A stretch of DNA of 22,834 bases from Ilumatobacter sp. (GTDB lineage: Bacteria > Actinomycetota > Acidimicrobiia > Acidimicrobiales > Ilumatobacteraceae). Positions within the stretch are counted from its first letter, which is position 1. Every line of letters begins with the position of its first letter. Location: the NCBI GenBank assembly GCA_018666235.1, contig JABJAB010000106.1:1-22834 (forward strand), in the 5' to 3' direction. The notes under the pieces were generated by a model that was not told the origin of the DNA, searched no databases, and was given only the letters and a program-made list of their open reading frames with translations. The position numbers and the translations under genes were made by a program. This document shows positions 15,969 to 22,602 of this stretch, piece by piece.

Positions 15969-16421
15969 TCAGGTCTGACGGGTAGCGGCAGCCGTGGCTG
16001 CAGCAAGAACTTCCTTGGCCGAAAGGCCCAATGCATCGGCTGCGGCAACAACATCGTCCCACTCGACGCTGCGGTTCACCGGCTGGCCGTCGAGGAACGC
16101 TGTCTTGACTCCGATAGTTGCATTATCAACGACGACGTCGCTGCTGGCGCGCTGCAGGACAAACTTCTGTAGTGCCGTCTCGCGGAGGCCGATGGTTGAG
16201 GTCTCTAAGAAGATCACCCGTCGCACCGCCTCGGCGTCAGCGTCGGAACACATGGCGCTCAGCGTGAAAGCAGGCCGACCTTTTTTCATGACGATGGGAG
16301 TGACCCATGCGTCGTGGGCGCCGGCTGCGAGCAGTTTGTCAATGACATGAGGCCACACTCTGGGGTCGAGATCATCGACGTTGGCGTCGTATTGAAGCGC
16401 CGGCTCCACGGGAGTCTCCAC
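15969..16421 (-). CDS. Stand-alone LarC C-terminal domain (LarC2, nickel-pincer cofactor cyclometallase domain)
   Basis: About 150 residues match only the C-terminal half of LarC (DUF111), which inserts nickel into the pincer cofactor of lactate racemase LarA. Family signatures are NVDDLDPRVWPHVIDKLL (14-31), TPIVMKKGRP (41-50), FLETSTIGLR (71-80) and the C-terminal WDDVVAAADALGLSAKEVLA. Full LarC is about 380-420 residues and its N-terminal LarC1 half carries the nickel-binding region. An in-frame TGA just upstream (16458-16460) shuts the frame, and I find no LarC1-like stretch upstream in any minus-strand frame. The longest open start is a TTG at 16451. I prefer the GTG at 16419-16421, which has TAACGT seven bases upstream. 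It may be a remnant of a broken larC or a free-standing LarC2-type protein. Confidence 0.75.
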   Translation of the reverse strand: METPVEPALQYDANVDDLDPRVWPHVIDKLLAAGAHDAWVTPIVMKKGRPAFTLSAMCSDADAEAVRRVIFLETSTIGLRETALQKFVLQRASSDVVVDNATIGVKTAFLDGQPVNRSVEWDDVVAAADALGLSAKEVLAAATAAATRQT

Positions 16422-16428
16422 GTTCCTG

Positions 16429-16434
16429 ACGTTA
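16429..16434 (-). promoter_or_regulatory. Possible leaderless -10 box (TAACGT, N7, GTG) for the LarC2 gene
   Basis: Minus-strand TAACGT, seven bases, then the GTG at 16421. Spacing is one base longer than that of the perfect boxes. Confidence 0.35.
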
Positions 16435-16460
16435 CCCGCAATCCCCGGCAAGCCTGAGAG

Positions 16461-16720
16461 TCAGACACTGAGTTGATTCCTCCTGGCCGCCTCGAGTCTG
16501 GTGGTGTCGTGTCGACGCATAGCTTCGCTGTGGTTAACGGGATTGAATTGGCTCGTCGATTCGACGGTCTGTCAGTAACGCTCCAAGCGTCCGGTTGCGG
16601 TGCTCAGGAATTTGGGACGGACTGATCTGGCGTGATTTGTCTGAGTGGGTGGACCCATTGACCAATGAACTTGGCGCCCCGATCTACGCCAGTGCTACTT
16701 GGTGGCCGGCACCAGCTTAG
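16461..16720 (+). pseudogene. Possible decayed gene with a frameshift, unknown function
   Basis: Two overlapping plus-strand frames look protein-like but neither makes a whole gene. One is open at about 16458-16622 and reads FAVVNGIELARRFDGLSV before a TGA at 16623-16625. The other is open at 16547-16717 and ends in LSEWVDPLTNELGAPIYASA and WWPAPA before a TAG at 16718-16720. A single-base indel within the overlap would join them. There is no good start codon with a ribosome-binding site or -10 box. I do not recognise the product, and a chance open frame in GC-rich DNA remains possible. Confidence 0.25.
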
Positions 16721-16780
16721 GCTGAGGGCCTAGGGCGGGCCAGATAGTTAGTGAGAGCGCGATGCGGCAGAATCGTGGAC

Positions 16781-16786
16781 TACGGT
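16781..16786 (+). promoter_or_regulatory. Leaderless -10 box (TACGGT, N6, ATG) for the PH-domain gene
   Basis: TACGGT lies six bases before the ATG at 16793. No Shine-Dalgarno sequence is present. Confidence 0.55.
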
Positions 16787-16792
16787 TTGGGC

Positions 16793-17455
16793 ATGGCTGC
16801 TGCGCAACTCGATTTGATGCCGGGCGAGCACATGGTGCTCTCAGGAAACCCACACTGGTGGTATTTTTGGAAGCAAGTTGTGGCCGGTATTGGTGTGCTC
16901 GCATTGCTGTTTCTGCTTTTCAGCATCGATAGCGACTGGGTGTCGACAGCAATCACCTGGGTCGCGGCACTGGCGTTCGTCGTTTGGCTTGCGAATACGA
17001 TCTACGTGCTGGTGCAGTGGCGCACGACTCGCTTCGCGGTGACCGACCAGCGCGTTGCCTACCAGAGCGGCATCATCCGTCGCTCGGGTGTCTCGATTCC
17101 ACTCAACCGGATCAACAACGTCAACTTCGAACAGTCGCTGATCGCTCGCATCCTCAATAACGGTGTCGTCACGATTGAATCCGCTGGCGAAACGGGCGAC
17201 TCCGTGTTCGAGAACATCCCTAATCCGGAGAAGGTGCGCACGGTCATCTTCGGCCAAATGGAGGCCGACGAGCAGGCCGACTCAGATCGGGACGCTGCAG
17301 CGATTCGCGATGCGTTGCAGGGCCAGTCACTTGGTGGCTCGTCGGGTCCAACGGCCCAGTCGCGCCTAGACGAGCTCGAGGAACTTCATCGCCGGGGCTC
17401 GGTCTCTGACGAGGAATTTGAGATCAAGCGCCGTCAAATCGTCGAAGATCTCTAA
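16793..17455 (+). CDS. Bacterial PH-domain (bPH_2) membrane protein with C-terminal SHOCT motif
   Basis: This 220-residue protein has two membrane helices (about 27-44 and 50-74) and then a bacterial PH-like domain (about 76-150). The PH domain includes WRTTRFAVTDQRVAYQSGII and IPLNRINNVNFEQSLIARIL, typical of the DUF304/YdbT family. A polar linker leads to a C-terminal SHOCT motif (about 191-220, LDELEELHRRGSVSDEEFEI). Function is not known for most members; SHOCT segments are thought to mediate oligomerisation or membrane-associated interactions. The frame is open from a GTG at 16751. The ATG at 16793 gives a better N-terminus and has a leaderless -10 box six bases upstream. A nested inverted repeat lies 16 bp past the stop. 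Confidence 0.88.
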   Translation: MAAAQLDLMPGEHMVLSGNPHWWYFWKQVVAGIGVLALLFLLFSIDSDWVSTAITWVAALAFVVWLANTIYVLVQWRTTRFAVTDQRVAYQSGIIRRSGVSIPLNRINNVNFEQSLIARILNNGVVTIESAGETGDSVFENIPNPEKVRTVIFGQMEADEQADSDRDAAAIRDALQGQSLGGSSGPTAQSRLDELEELHRRGSVSDEEFEIKRRQIVEDL

Positions 17456-17471
17456 TCCGGCTCGGGATGAA

Positions 17472-17534
17472 GCCACTCGGTGTCAGCTGTGGCTTTGTTC
17501 GCCGCTCCTTTACGCTTCGGCGAATCTGAGTGGC
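17472..17534. repeat. Nested perfect inverted repeats downstream of the PH-domain gene
   Basis: The outer arms GCCACTC (17472-17478) and GAGTGGC (17528-17534) enclose inner arms TTCGCCG (17498-17504) and CGGCGAA (17518-17524) around a 13-nt loop. All four arms are perfect, with a 19-nt bulge on the left and 3 nt on the right. The position just after the PH gene suggests a transcript 3' structure, but no U-tract follows. Confidence 0.45.
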
Positions 17535-17716
17535 CAGACTGCGACCAGCATTATCGATCAAAGCAATCGAGCTTCAGGCGGTGACGCCGGCGTCGAAATG
17601 GTGTCTAGATCCCCGCAGCTGAGCATGGACAGAGGCCGGCGTATGACGCCCACCATCGCAGGGGACGGTCGCAAGCCCATTTTGTAGCAGCCGAACGGGT
17701 CGCTGGGCGGGAGTGT

Positions 17717-18373
17717 TCAGCGGCGAATCAAGGTCGCATAGCGGATTTCAATGACGGTACCGAACTCGGGATGCAGCGGCAGATACGGCTCCGGGGGAGA
17801 GACCGTAACGTCGCAGATACCCTCACTGACGAGATCGCTGAGCAGTTGGTCAAAGTGTCGATCGTTCCACAAATCGGTGCGCTGCGTGAACACAACTGGC
17901 CCGCCTACCTGAACGATACGAAGCAGCTCTCGAATCGTGGCCTCGGAGTCGGCGAGGTAGGAGAACACCCCGATACTTGTAATTGCACGAAACGTGCCGT
18001 CGGCGAACTCGAGAGGATCGTTGAGGTCAAGTTCGACGACGTCTCTGTAGACCCCTCGTGATCGTGCTGTTTCGACCGACGCCGGGGAGAAGTCACCTCC
18101 AATGACCTGCTCAACGTCGCGTTGCTGCAGCTGTACGCCGACGAGACCCGAACCGCATCCGGCATCAAGTACCGGGCCATCGGACGTCGACGTGGACAGC
18201 AATTTCAACACCATGTCGGCTGCACGACCCGGAGCCCTGTACCCCCAGGTTGCAAGGTCAGCGTCATATCGGCCGGTTGCCCAGTCGTCGTAGAGAGCCG
18301 CCACATCGGCTGGCGTCGCGTCGAACCGAGCTGCGAGCCCTTCGCCAACGTGGCCCAGCGTGTTGTCAGTCAT
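17717..18373 (-). CDS. Class I SAM-dependent methyltransferase (METTL27-like)
   Basis: This 218-residue Rossmann-fold methyltransferase has motif I in PVLDAGCGSGLVGVQL (67-82), an acidic residue at the end of the second strand (GGDFS, D94), and post-I and motif II regions in VVELDLNDPLEFADGTFRAI. The N-terminus, with DVAALYDDWATGRYDADLATWGYRAPG, is typical of the group related to vertebrate METTL27/WBSCR27, whose substrates are unknown. The ATG has no Shine-Dalgarno sequence but has TAGGTT exactly six bases upstream. The gene follows the aldehyde dehydrogenase gene on the same strand by 130 bp and appears to have its own promoter. Confidence 0.88.
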   Translation of the reverse strand: MTDNTLGHVGEGLAARFDATPADVAALYDDWATGRYDADLATWGYRAPGRAADMVLKLLSTSTSDGPVLDAGCGSGLVGVQLQQRDVEQVIGGDFSPASVETARSRGVYRDVVELDLNDPLEFADGTFRAITSIGVFSYLADSEATIRELLRIVQVGGPVVFTQRTDLWNDRHFDQLLSDLVSEGICDVTVSPPEPYLPLHPEFGTVIEIRYATLIRR

Positions 18374-18379
18374 CGTTGA

Positions 18380-18385
18380 AACCTA
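18380..18385 (-). promoter_or_regulatory. Leaderless -10 box (TAGGTT, N6, ATG) for the methyltransferase
   Basis: Minus-strand TAGGTT, then TCAACG and the ATG at 18373, with no ribosome-binding site. Confidence 0.55.
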
Positions 18386-18413
18386 CGTCGCCGCACCAAT
18401 CCACGCTACTGCA

Positions 18414-18428
18414 CCGCTTCCGAAGCGG
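18414..18428. repeat. Short palindromic hairpin after the aldehyde dehydrogenase gene
   Basis: CCGCTTC (18414-18420) and GAAGCGG (18422-18428) form a perfect palindrome around one base, so a hairpin with a small loop is possible. It lies about 75 bp past the aldehyde dehydrogenase stop on that gene's strand and could mark its transcript end. No U-tract follows. Confidence 0.3.
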
Positions 18429-18503
18429 CGGGAGCAGAAATGCCGCTGCGGCTCTTGTGGAGTCCGGTTGGCTGTAACCCAGCAGCCGACGATGTCGAAA
18501 GGC

Positions 18504-19892
18504 CTACATGAACTTACGGATGATCTTTTGCTTGTTTGCGTTATACGGCGGGTACATCAGAGCAGGGTCTGGTCGGGTGGGTTTATCAAGCACTGGCTTG
18601 AAGTGACTAAACGTGTCGAATCCGGACTTGCCGTGGTACGCGCCGATGCCGCTCTCGCCAACGCCGCCAAACGGTAGGTCAGGGACGGCGAGGTGAAGTA
18701 CTGCATGGTTTAAGGTGACGCCGCCGGCGGAAGTGTTCGCTACAACATGTTCGAGCGTGTCGTCGTCGCTACTGAAGGCGTAGAGAGCGAGAGGTTTCTC
18801 GCGGTCGTTCACGAAGCGAATGGCCTCGTCGACATCGCCGATGGCGAGAACCGGCAGGATCGGTCCGAAGATCTCGTCAGCCATGACAGCTGCATCAGCC
18901 TTGACTCCGGTGAGTGCCGTCGGCGCAACGTAGCGAGTCTTGCGATCGCCGGTACCGCCGAATACGGTCGCCTCGTAGCCCCCGTCGCTGAGCAGCTTCA
19001 TTAAGCGGTCGTGGTGTCGTTCGTTGACGATGCGGGCGTAGTCAGCGGACTGCTGAGGGTCATCGCCGTAGAACGTGGTGACGGCGTCGGTGAGCGCTGT
19101 GAGAAACTGATCTTCGATTTTTTCTTCGACCAGGACGTAGTCGGGCGCCACACAGGTCTGGCCGGCGTTGAGGAACTTTGCCCACGCAATCCGTTTGGCG
19201 GCCACGTCGATGTTGGCATCGGCGAGGACGATCGCCGGGCTTTTGCCTCCTAACTCGAGAGTGACCGGTGTGAGGTGTTCTGCCGCAGCGCGCATGACGA
19301 TGCGGCCAACCTGGCCATTGCCGGTGTAAAAGATGTGCTCGAACCGCTCTTTGAGAAGCGCTGTGGTCTGCTCCACTGCGCCGGTGACCACAGCCACGGT
19401 CGAGCTGTCAAAGTACTTTGGGACGAGTTCTTCCACGAGGGCAGCCACCGACGGGGCGACCTCGGACGGCTTCAACACAGCGGTGTTGCCAGCGGCCAAC
19501 GCTGGGATAAGTGGAGCAAATAACAGCTGAACTGGATAGTTCCACGGAGCGATGATGCAGACGGTTCCGAGAGGCTCGGGTCGCAGCATGGCCTTGCCCG
19601 GTTTGAACGTGATCGGGACGCCTATTTTTTTGGGCTTGGTCCACGCATTGAGGTGCTGCAACGTGTGGTCGATCTCGTTAATTGTGAACGCAATCTCGGA
19701 GGTGTATGCCTCGATCCGTGGCTTGCCAACGTCGGTGGCCAAGGCATCGAGTATGCGATCCTCCTGCTCGACGAATAGGGCACGTAGGCGACGGAGTTGA
19801 GTTCGGCGCGACGTGACGTCATTGGGCGCCCCTGCTCGAAAGCCAGCTCGGAGTTCCTGAACGATTTCGGGAATGTGGTCCACGGAAGTCAT
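18504..19892 (-). CDS. Aldehyde dehydrogenase, class 3 (fatty-aldehyde type)
   Basis: This 462-residue NAD(P)-dependent enzyme oxidises aldehydes to carboxylates. The length and absence of a long N-terminal extension fit the ALDH3/coniferyl-fatty aldehyde branch. Key features are PLGTVCIIAPWNYP (107-120), NTAVLKPSEVAP (136-147), the nucleotide-loop region FYTGNGQVG (188-196), the general base in LELGGKSP (E213) and the catalytic Cys in NAGQTCVAPDYV (C247). DEIFGPILPV and LPFGGVGESGIGAYHGKSGF are also intact. The C-terminus ends in a basic NKQKIIRKFM that may touch membranes, but no transmembrane helix is clear. The ATG has TAGCCT exactly six bases upstream. The neighbouring LLM-class oxidoreductase upstream on the same strand is about 156 bp from its start. 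Confidence 0.95.
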   Translation of the reverse strand: MTSVDHIPEIVQELRAGFRAGAPNDVTSRRTQLRRLRALFVEQEDRILDALATDVGKPRIEAYTSEIAFTINEIDHTLQHLNAWTKPKKIGVPITFKPGKAMLRPEPLGTVCIIAPWNYPVQLLFAPLIPALAAGNTAVLKPSEVAPSVAALVEELVPKYFDSSTVAVVTGAVEQTTALLKERFEHIFYTGNGQVGRIVMRAAAEHLTPVTLELGGKSPAIVLADANIDVAAKRIAWAKFLNAGQTCVAPDYVLVEEKIEDQFLTALTDAVTTFYGDDPQQSADYARIVNERHHDRLMKLLSDGGYEATVFGGTGDRKTRYVAPTALTGVKADAAVMADEIFGPILPVLAIGDVDEAIRFVNDREKPLALYAFSSDDDTLEHVVANTSAGGVTLNHAVLHLAVPDLPFGGVGESGIGAYHGKSGFDTFSHFKPVLDKPTRPDPALMYPPYNANKQKIIRKFM

Positions 19893-19898
19893 TGCGAC

Positions 19899-19904
19899 AG
19901 GCTA
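19899..19904 (-). promoter_or_regulatory. Leaderless -10 box (TAGCCT, N6, ATG) for the aldehyde dehydrogenase
   Basis: Minus-strand TAGCCT, then GTCGCA and the ATG at 19892. No Shine-Dalgarno sequence is present. Confidence 0.55.
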
Positions 19905-20048
19905 ATTCGTCAGTCCGGCGGACGTGTGGGGCAATCAATGCTGTGATGGCAAGCAGATTGGACGCGCTCAGTTTCGTCGCCACGCGATCAGTGGCTGTTT
20001 CAGCGGTGCTCGTTTCGGTCGACGCGACGTGGCTTGGATTGATGACGG

Positions 20049-20957
20049 TCAACGTGTTCGATGAAACGCGGACAGTACGTTGCCGAGCCAGTTGATCGAA
20101 TCGCGGGTAATCGGATCGACACACAATTGAATATGTGCAGCGCCTGCGGATTCGAACTCTTGGAGCTGGCTCCCCAATTCGTCCGGTGATCCGGTCAGTG
20201 GTTTGATGTCGGCATCGCCGACGTAATCGCCCATGAGTCGACCTTTGCCGTCCGCTAGGCGAATGTGCACTGCAGCTGTTGCCTCGACATCGTTGATTGA
20301 CCGACCGGCGGCTTGAATGAGCTGATCAACCCGAGACTTTTCGTGTGCAAAGCCTGCTGCTGTGTTTCCATATTGGCTCCACCACATGTTCCAGGAATCG
20401 ACGTGCGGAAGCGTGATGTCGAGCATTCGATCTCCGATTGATCCAACCATGAGTGGGGGTCCGCCGGGCCGGGGTGACCTTGGGTGCAGCACGCATTGCT
20501 CAGCGTCGTAGAAGGTGCCGTGAAAGTCGATCTCGCCGTCGGCGAGCAATGTCCGGATGATCGTGAACGCTTCTTCGAATCGGCTCACACGTTTGTCGTA
20601 GGCGAAACCGAAAGCGTCATATTCACGTTGGTTCCAGCCAGCGCCCAGACCGACAATGAGACGCCCTTGTGAGATGGCATCAACTGTTGCGGCTTGCTTG
20701 GCGAGCATCGTCGGGGCGTGGAAGCTCGTCGAAGCAACTAGTGGACCGAGTTCAATTGTGGTCGTCGCCTGGGCAATGGCAGCAAGGGTGGTCCAGGCTT
20801 CCCATGGCCCGCGTGCACCCACCGCTAGGTCGTAGATGAGGTGGTCGCCGTACCATACGGAATCAAAGCCGACAGCCTCGGCTTCCTGCGCCATTTCGAT
20901 CAATTCGGGAAATGGGACCTCCCATTCCACTTCGGGAAGCTGTATGCCGATCTTCAT
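20049..20957 (-). CDS. LLM-class (F420-type) oxidoreductase
   Basis: This protein of about 302 residues is a luciferase-like TIM-barrel oxidoreductase. It starts MKIGIQLPEVEWEVPFPEL and has GFDSVWYGDHLIYD, the LGPLVASTSFHAPTMLAKQA strand-helix and RLIVGLGAGWNQREYDAFG, all typical of the F420-dependent branch. Substrate unknown; the cofactor assignment fits the cofE gene in this window but is inferred from the family. The frame is open to an ATG at 21029, but its first 13 codons lie inside the IS256 terminal repeat, so that extension is not ancestral. I use the ATG at 20957; the ATG at 20966 is a close alternative. The IS insertion ends 26-35 bp before these ATGs, so the native promoter or leader is probably disrupted. 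Confidence 0.88.
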   Translation of the reverse strand: MKIGIQLPEVEWEVPFPELIEMAQEAEAVGFDSVWYGDHLIYDLAVGARGPWEAWTTLAAIAQATTTIELGPLVASTSFHAPTMLAKQAATVDAISQGRLIVGLGAGWNQREYDAFGFAYDKRVSRFEEAFTIIRTLLADGEIDFHGTFYDAEQCVLHPRSPRPGGPPLMVGSIGDRMLDITLPHVDSWNMWWSQYGNTAAGFAHEKSRVDQLIQAAGRSINDVEATAAVHIRLADGKGRLMGDYVGDADIKPLTGSPDELGSQLQEFESAGAAHIQLCVDPITRDSINWLGNVLSAFHRTR

Positions 20958-20991
20958 TCGTTCCATCGATTCCGAGTGCACCTTGAGCACC

Positions 20992-21025
20992 GGGACTGTC
21001 AGACGAGTGGTGTAACTGGTCTGGC
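20992..21025 (+). repeat. IS256-family left terminal inverted repeat
   Basis: This end begins GGGACTGTCAGACGAGTGG and ends AACTGGTCTGGC. It pairs with the repeat at 22367-22400 in inverted orientation, with five mismatches at positions 13, 14, 16, 17 and 22. Confidence 0.9.
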
Positions 21026-21042
21026 TCATTGTTGGTGTTGGG

Positions 21043-21048
21043 ATTCTA
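21043..21048 (-). promoter_or_regulatory. Possible outward -10 box in the IS256 end (TAGAAT)
   Basis: Minus-strand TAGAAT lies 13 bases before the ATG at 21029, which reads in frame into the LLM-class gene. A transcript starting there would have a leader of about 6 bases. No good -35 was found. Confidence 0.3.
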
Positions 21049-21050
21049 GG

Positions 21051-21064
21051 GCCTCAGAAGAGGC
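21051..21064 (-). terminator. Short hairpin spanning the transposase stop
   Basis: GCCTC (21051-21055) and GAGGC (21060-21064) pair around a 4-nt loop across the transposase stop codon. No U-tract follows, so any terminating effect is probably weak. Confidence 0.25.
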
Positions 21065-22325
21065 GGCCTTCGAAGGTGATAGCGAAGGCGTTGAGCGCAG
21101 GCTTCCAGCGGTTCATCCAGCGTTCCTGGCCGGTGCCTTTCGGGTCGAGCGATCGGACCACCATGTAGAGGCACTTCAGCGCGGCCTGCTCGTTGGGGAA
21201 GTGCCCGCGTGCTCGTGTCGCTCGTCGGAATCGGGCGTTGAGCGACTCGATCGCGTTCGTCGAGTAGATGACCCGCCGGATCTCGGGTGAGTAGTCGAGG
21301 AACGGCACGAACTCGGCCCACGCGGACGACCACAGACCCTTGATCGCCGGATACTTCTGGCCCCAGATGTCGTGGAACTCGTCGAGCCGGCTGGCTGCGT
21401 CGGCTTCGTTCACCGCGGTGTAGACCGGCCGAAGATCGCGGGCCATCTTGTCCCAGTCAGCCCGGCTGGCGAGGCGGAACGTGTTGCGGATCAGGTGCAA
21501 CACACAGGTCTGCACGATCGCCAACGGCCATGTCGCTTCGATCGATTCGGGCAAGCCTTTCAACCCGTCGCACACGACCATGCACGCGTCCTCGACACCG
21601 CGGTTCTTGATTTCGGTGAGGACCTGGAGCCAGTATTTGGCGCCCTCGCCGCCGGTCCCGACCCACAACCCGAGAATGTCGCGTTTGCCGTCGACAGTGA
21701 CGCCAATGGCTGCGTAGACGGGCCGGTTCGCGACTTGCCCGTCGCGGATCTTGACGACCAAGGCGTCGATGAAGATCACCGGATACACGCGGTCGAGTGG
21801 CCGGTTTTGCCAGTCGGCCATTTCGTCGAGGACCCGGTCGGTGATCTTCGAGATCGTCTCGCGACTGATGTTGGTCGAATAGACCTCCATCAGATGTGCT
21901 TCGACCTCGCCGGTCGTGAGCCCTTTCGCCGTGAGCGAGATGACCATCGAGTCGACGCCGTCGAGGCGCCGTTGGCGTTTCTTCACCGTCTTTGGTTCGA
22001 ACGAACCGTCACGGTCGCGTGGCACTTCGAGATCGACGGGGCCGACCTCGGTGATCACGGTTTTCGATCGTGTGCCGTTGCGTGAGTTCTCGCCATTGCG
22101 ACCCTCAGCTGCGTGCTTTTCGTAGCCGAGATGTTCTTCCATCTCGACCTCAAGTCCCGTTTCCAGGACCTGTTTGGTCAGGTTGCTCAGCAATCCACCC
22201 GGCCCGACGAGATCGACCCCGTCAGTTCGCGCTTGCTCGACAAGCTGCTCCGCGATCGACCTCTCGGGCCGATCCGCGTCTTCGTTGTTGGGCGGTGTTG
22301 CCACCGCCACATCTTGGTCTGTCAT
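21054..22325 (-). CDS. IS256-family transposase
   Basis: This 423-residue DDE transposase is full length for the family. The catalytic residues are in VIFIDALVVKIRDG (D187), VVCDGLKGLPE (D253) and IYSTNAIESLNARFRR (E360). The conserved CVLHLIRN (C274, H277) sits between the second and third. The N-terminal region carries the MEEHLGYEKH and TVITEVGPVDLEVPRDRDGSFEP stretches of the group. No frameshift or stop is seen, so the element may still be active. The ATG is preceded by GGAAGGA with an 8-base gap, a classical Shine-Dalgarno site, in contrast with the leaderless-type starts of nearby host genes. Confidence 0.95.
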   Translation of the reverse strand: MTDQDVAVATPPNNEDADRPERSIAEQLVEQARTDGVDLVGPGGLLSNLTKQVLETGLEVEMEEHLGYEKHAAEGRNGENSRNGTRSKTVITEVGPVDLEVPRDRDGSFEPKTVKKRQRRLDGVDSMVISLTAKGLTTGEVEAHLMEVYSTNISRETISKITDRVLDEMADWQNRPLDRVYPVIFIDALVVKIRDGQVANRPVYAAIGVTVDGKRDILGLWVGTGGEGAKYWLQVLTEIKNRGVEDACMVVCDGLKGLPESIEATWPLAIVQTCVLHLIRNTFRLASRADWDKMARDLRPVYTAVNEADAASRLDEFHDIWGQKYPAIKGLWSSAWAEFVPFLDYSPEIRRVIYSTNAIESLNARFRRATRARGHFPNEQAALKCLYMVVRSLDPKGTGQERWMNRWKPALNAFAITFEGRLF

Positions 22326-22338
22326 TGTCTGTCCTTCC
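22326..22338 (-). promoter_or_regulatory. Shine-Dalgarno site of the transposase
   Basis: Minus-strand GGAAGGACAGACA precedes the ATG at 22325. The GGAAGGA core is the best ribosome-binding site seen in the window. Confidence 0.6.
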
Positions 22339-22366
22339 GGCCGAGCCCTTCAGCTCAGCGTTTCAG

Positions 22367-22400
22367 GCCAGACCAGTTCCACCGTTGTTCTGACAGTCCC
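22367..22400 (-). repeat. IS256-family right terminal inverted repeat
   Basis: Read on the minus strand, this begins GGGACTGTCAGAACAACGG and ends AACTGGTCTGGC, matching the left end at 29 of 34 positions. Confidence 0.9.
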
Positions 22401-22590
22401 GATTGAGCTGATTGGTTCCCCAGGTTTGGAGGGCTCCGAAGCAAGGGAGCTTGGAGGTCCAGTTGGTGAGCCTGGCAATGCTCGCGACGAGCTGCACGGC
22501 TTGAGCGAGTTCGGTGCCGGTGCCCGGGGCGTCGACACCCGTCCCGACAGAGCTAGGAGTCAGCCGGCGGCGCCAAGCCCCGCGTTGGAT

Positions 22591-22596
22591 TAAAGT
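22591..22596 (+). promoter_or_regulatory. Leaderless -10 box (TAAAGT, N6, GTG) for the last gene
   Basis: TAAAGT lies six bases before the GTG at 22603. The purine-rich GGTGGGG between them is too close to the start to be an ideal ribosome-binding site. Confidence 0.5.
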
Positions 22597-22602
22597 GGTG
22601 GG

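Larger units (their letters stand above)
20992..22400 (-). mobile_element. Complete IS256-family insertion sequence
   Basis: The element is 1409 bp, bounded by 34-bp terminal inverted repeats that match at 29 of 34 positions: both start GGGACTGTCAGA and end AACTGGTCTGGC, with the mismatches confined to the middle. It encodes one apparently intact transposase on the minus strand. IS256-family elements are usually 1.3-1.5 kb and duplicate 8-9 bp of target. The flanks here (ttgagcacc on the left, gattgagct on the right) do not match as a direct repeat, though both contain TTGAGC at different offsets. The flanks may have diverged or been rearranged. Transposition is toward neither gene, but transcription runs toward the LLM-class oxidoreductase. 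Confidence 0.9.

Noticed and set aside
21040..22400. IS left end at GGGATTCTAGGG (21040)
   Set aside because: This pairs poorly with the right end (6 of 9). The repeat at 20992 pairs at 29 of 34 positions and fits the usual IS256 layout.
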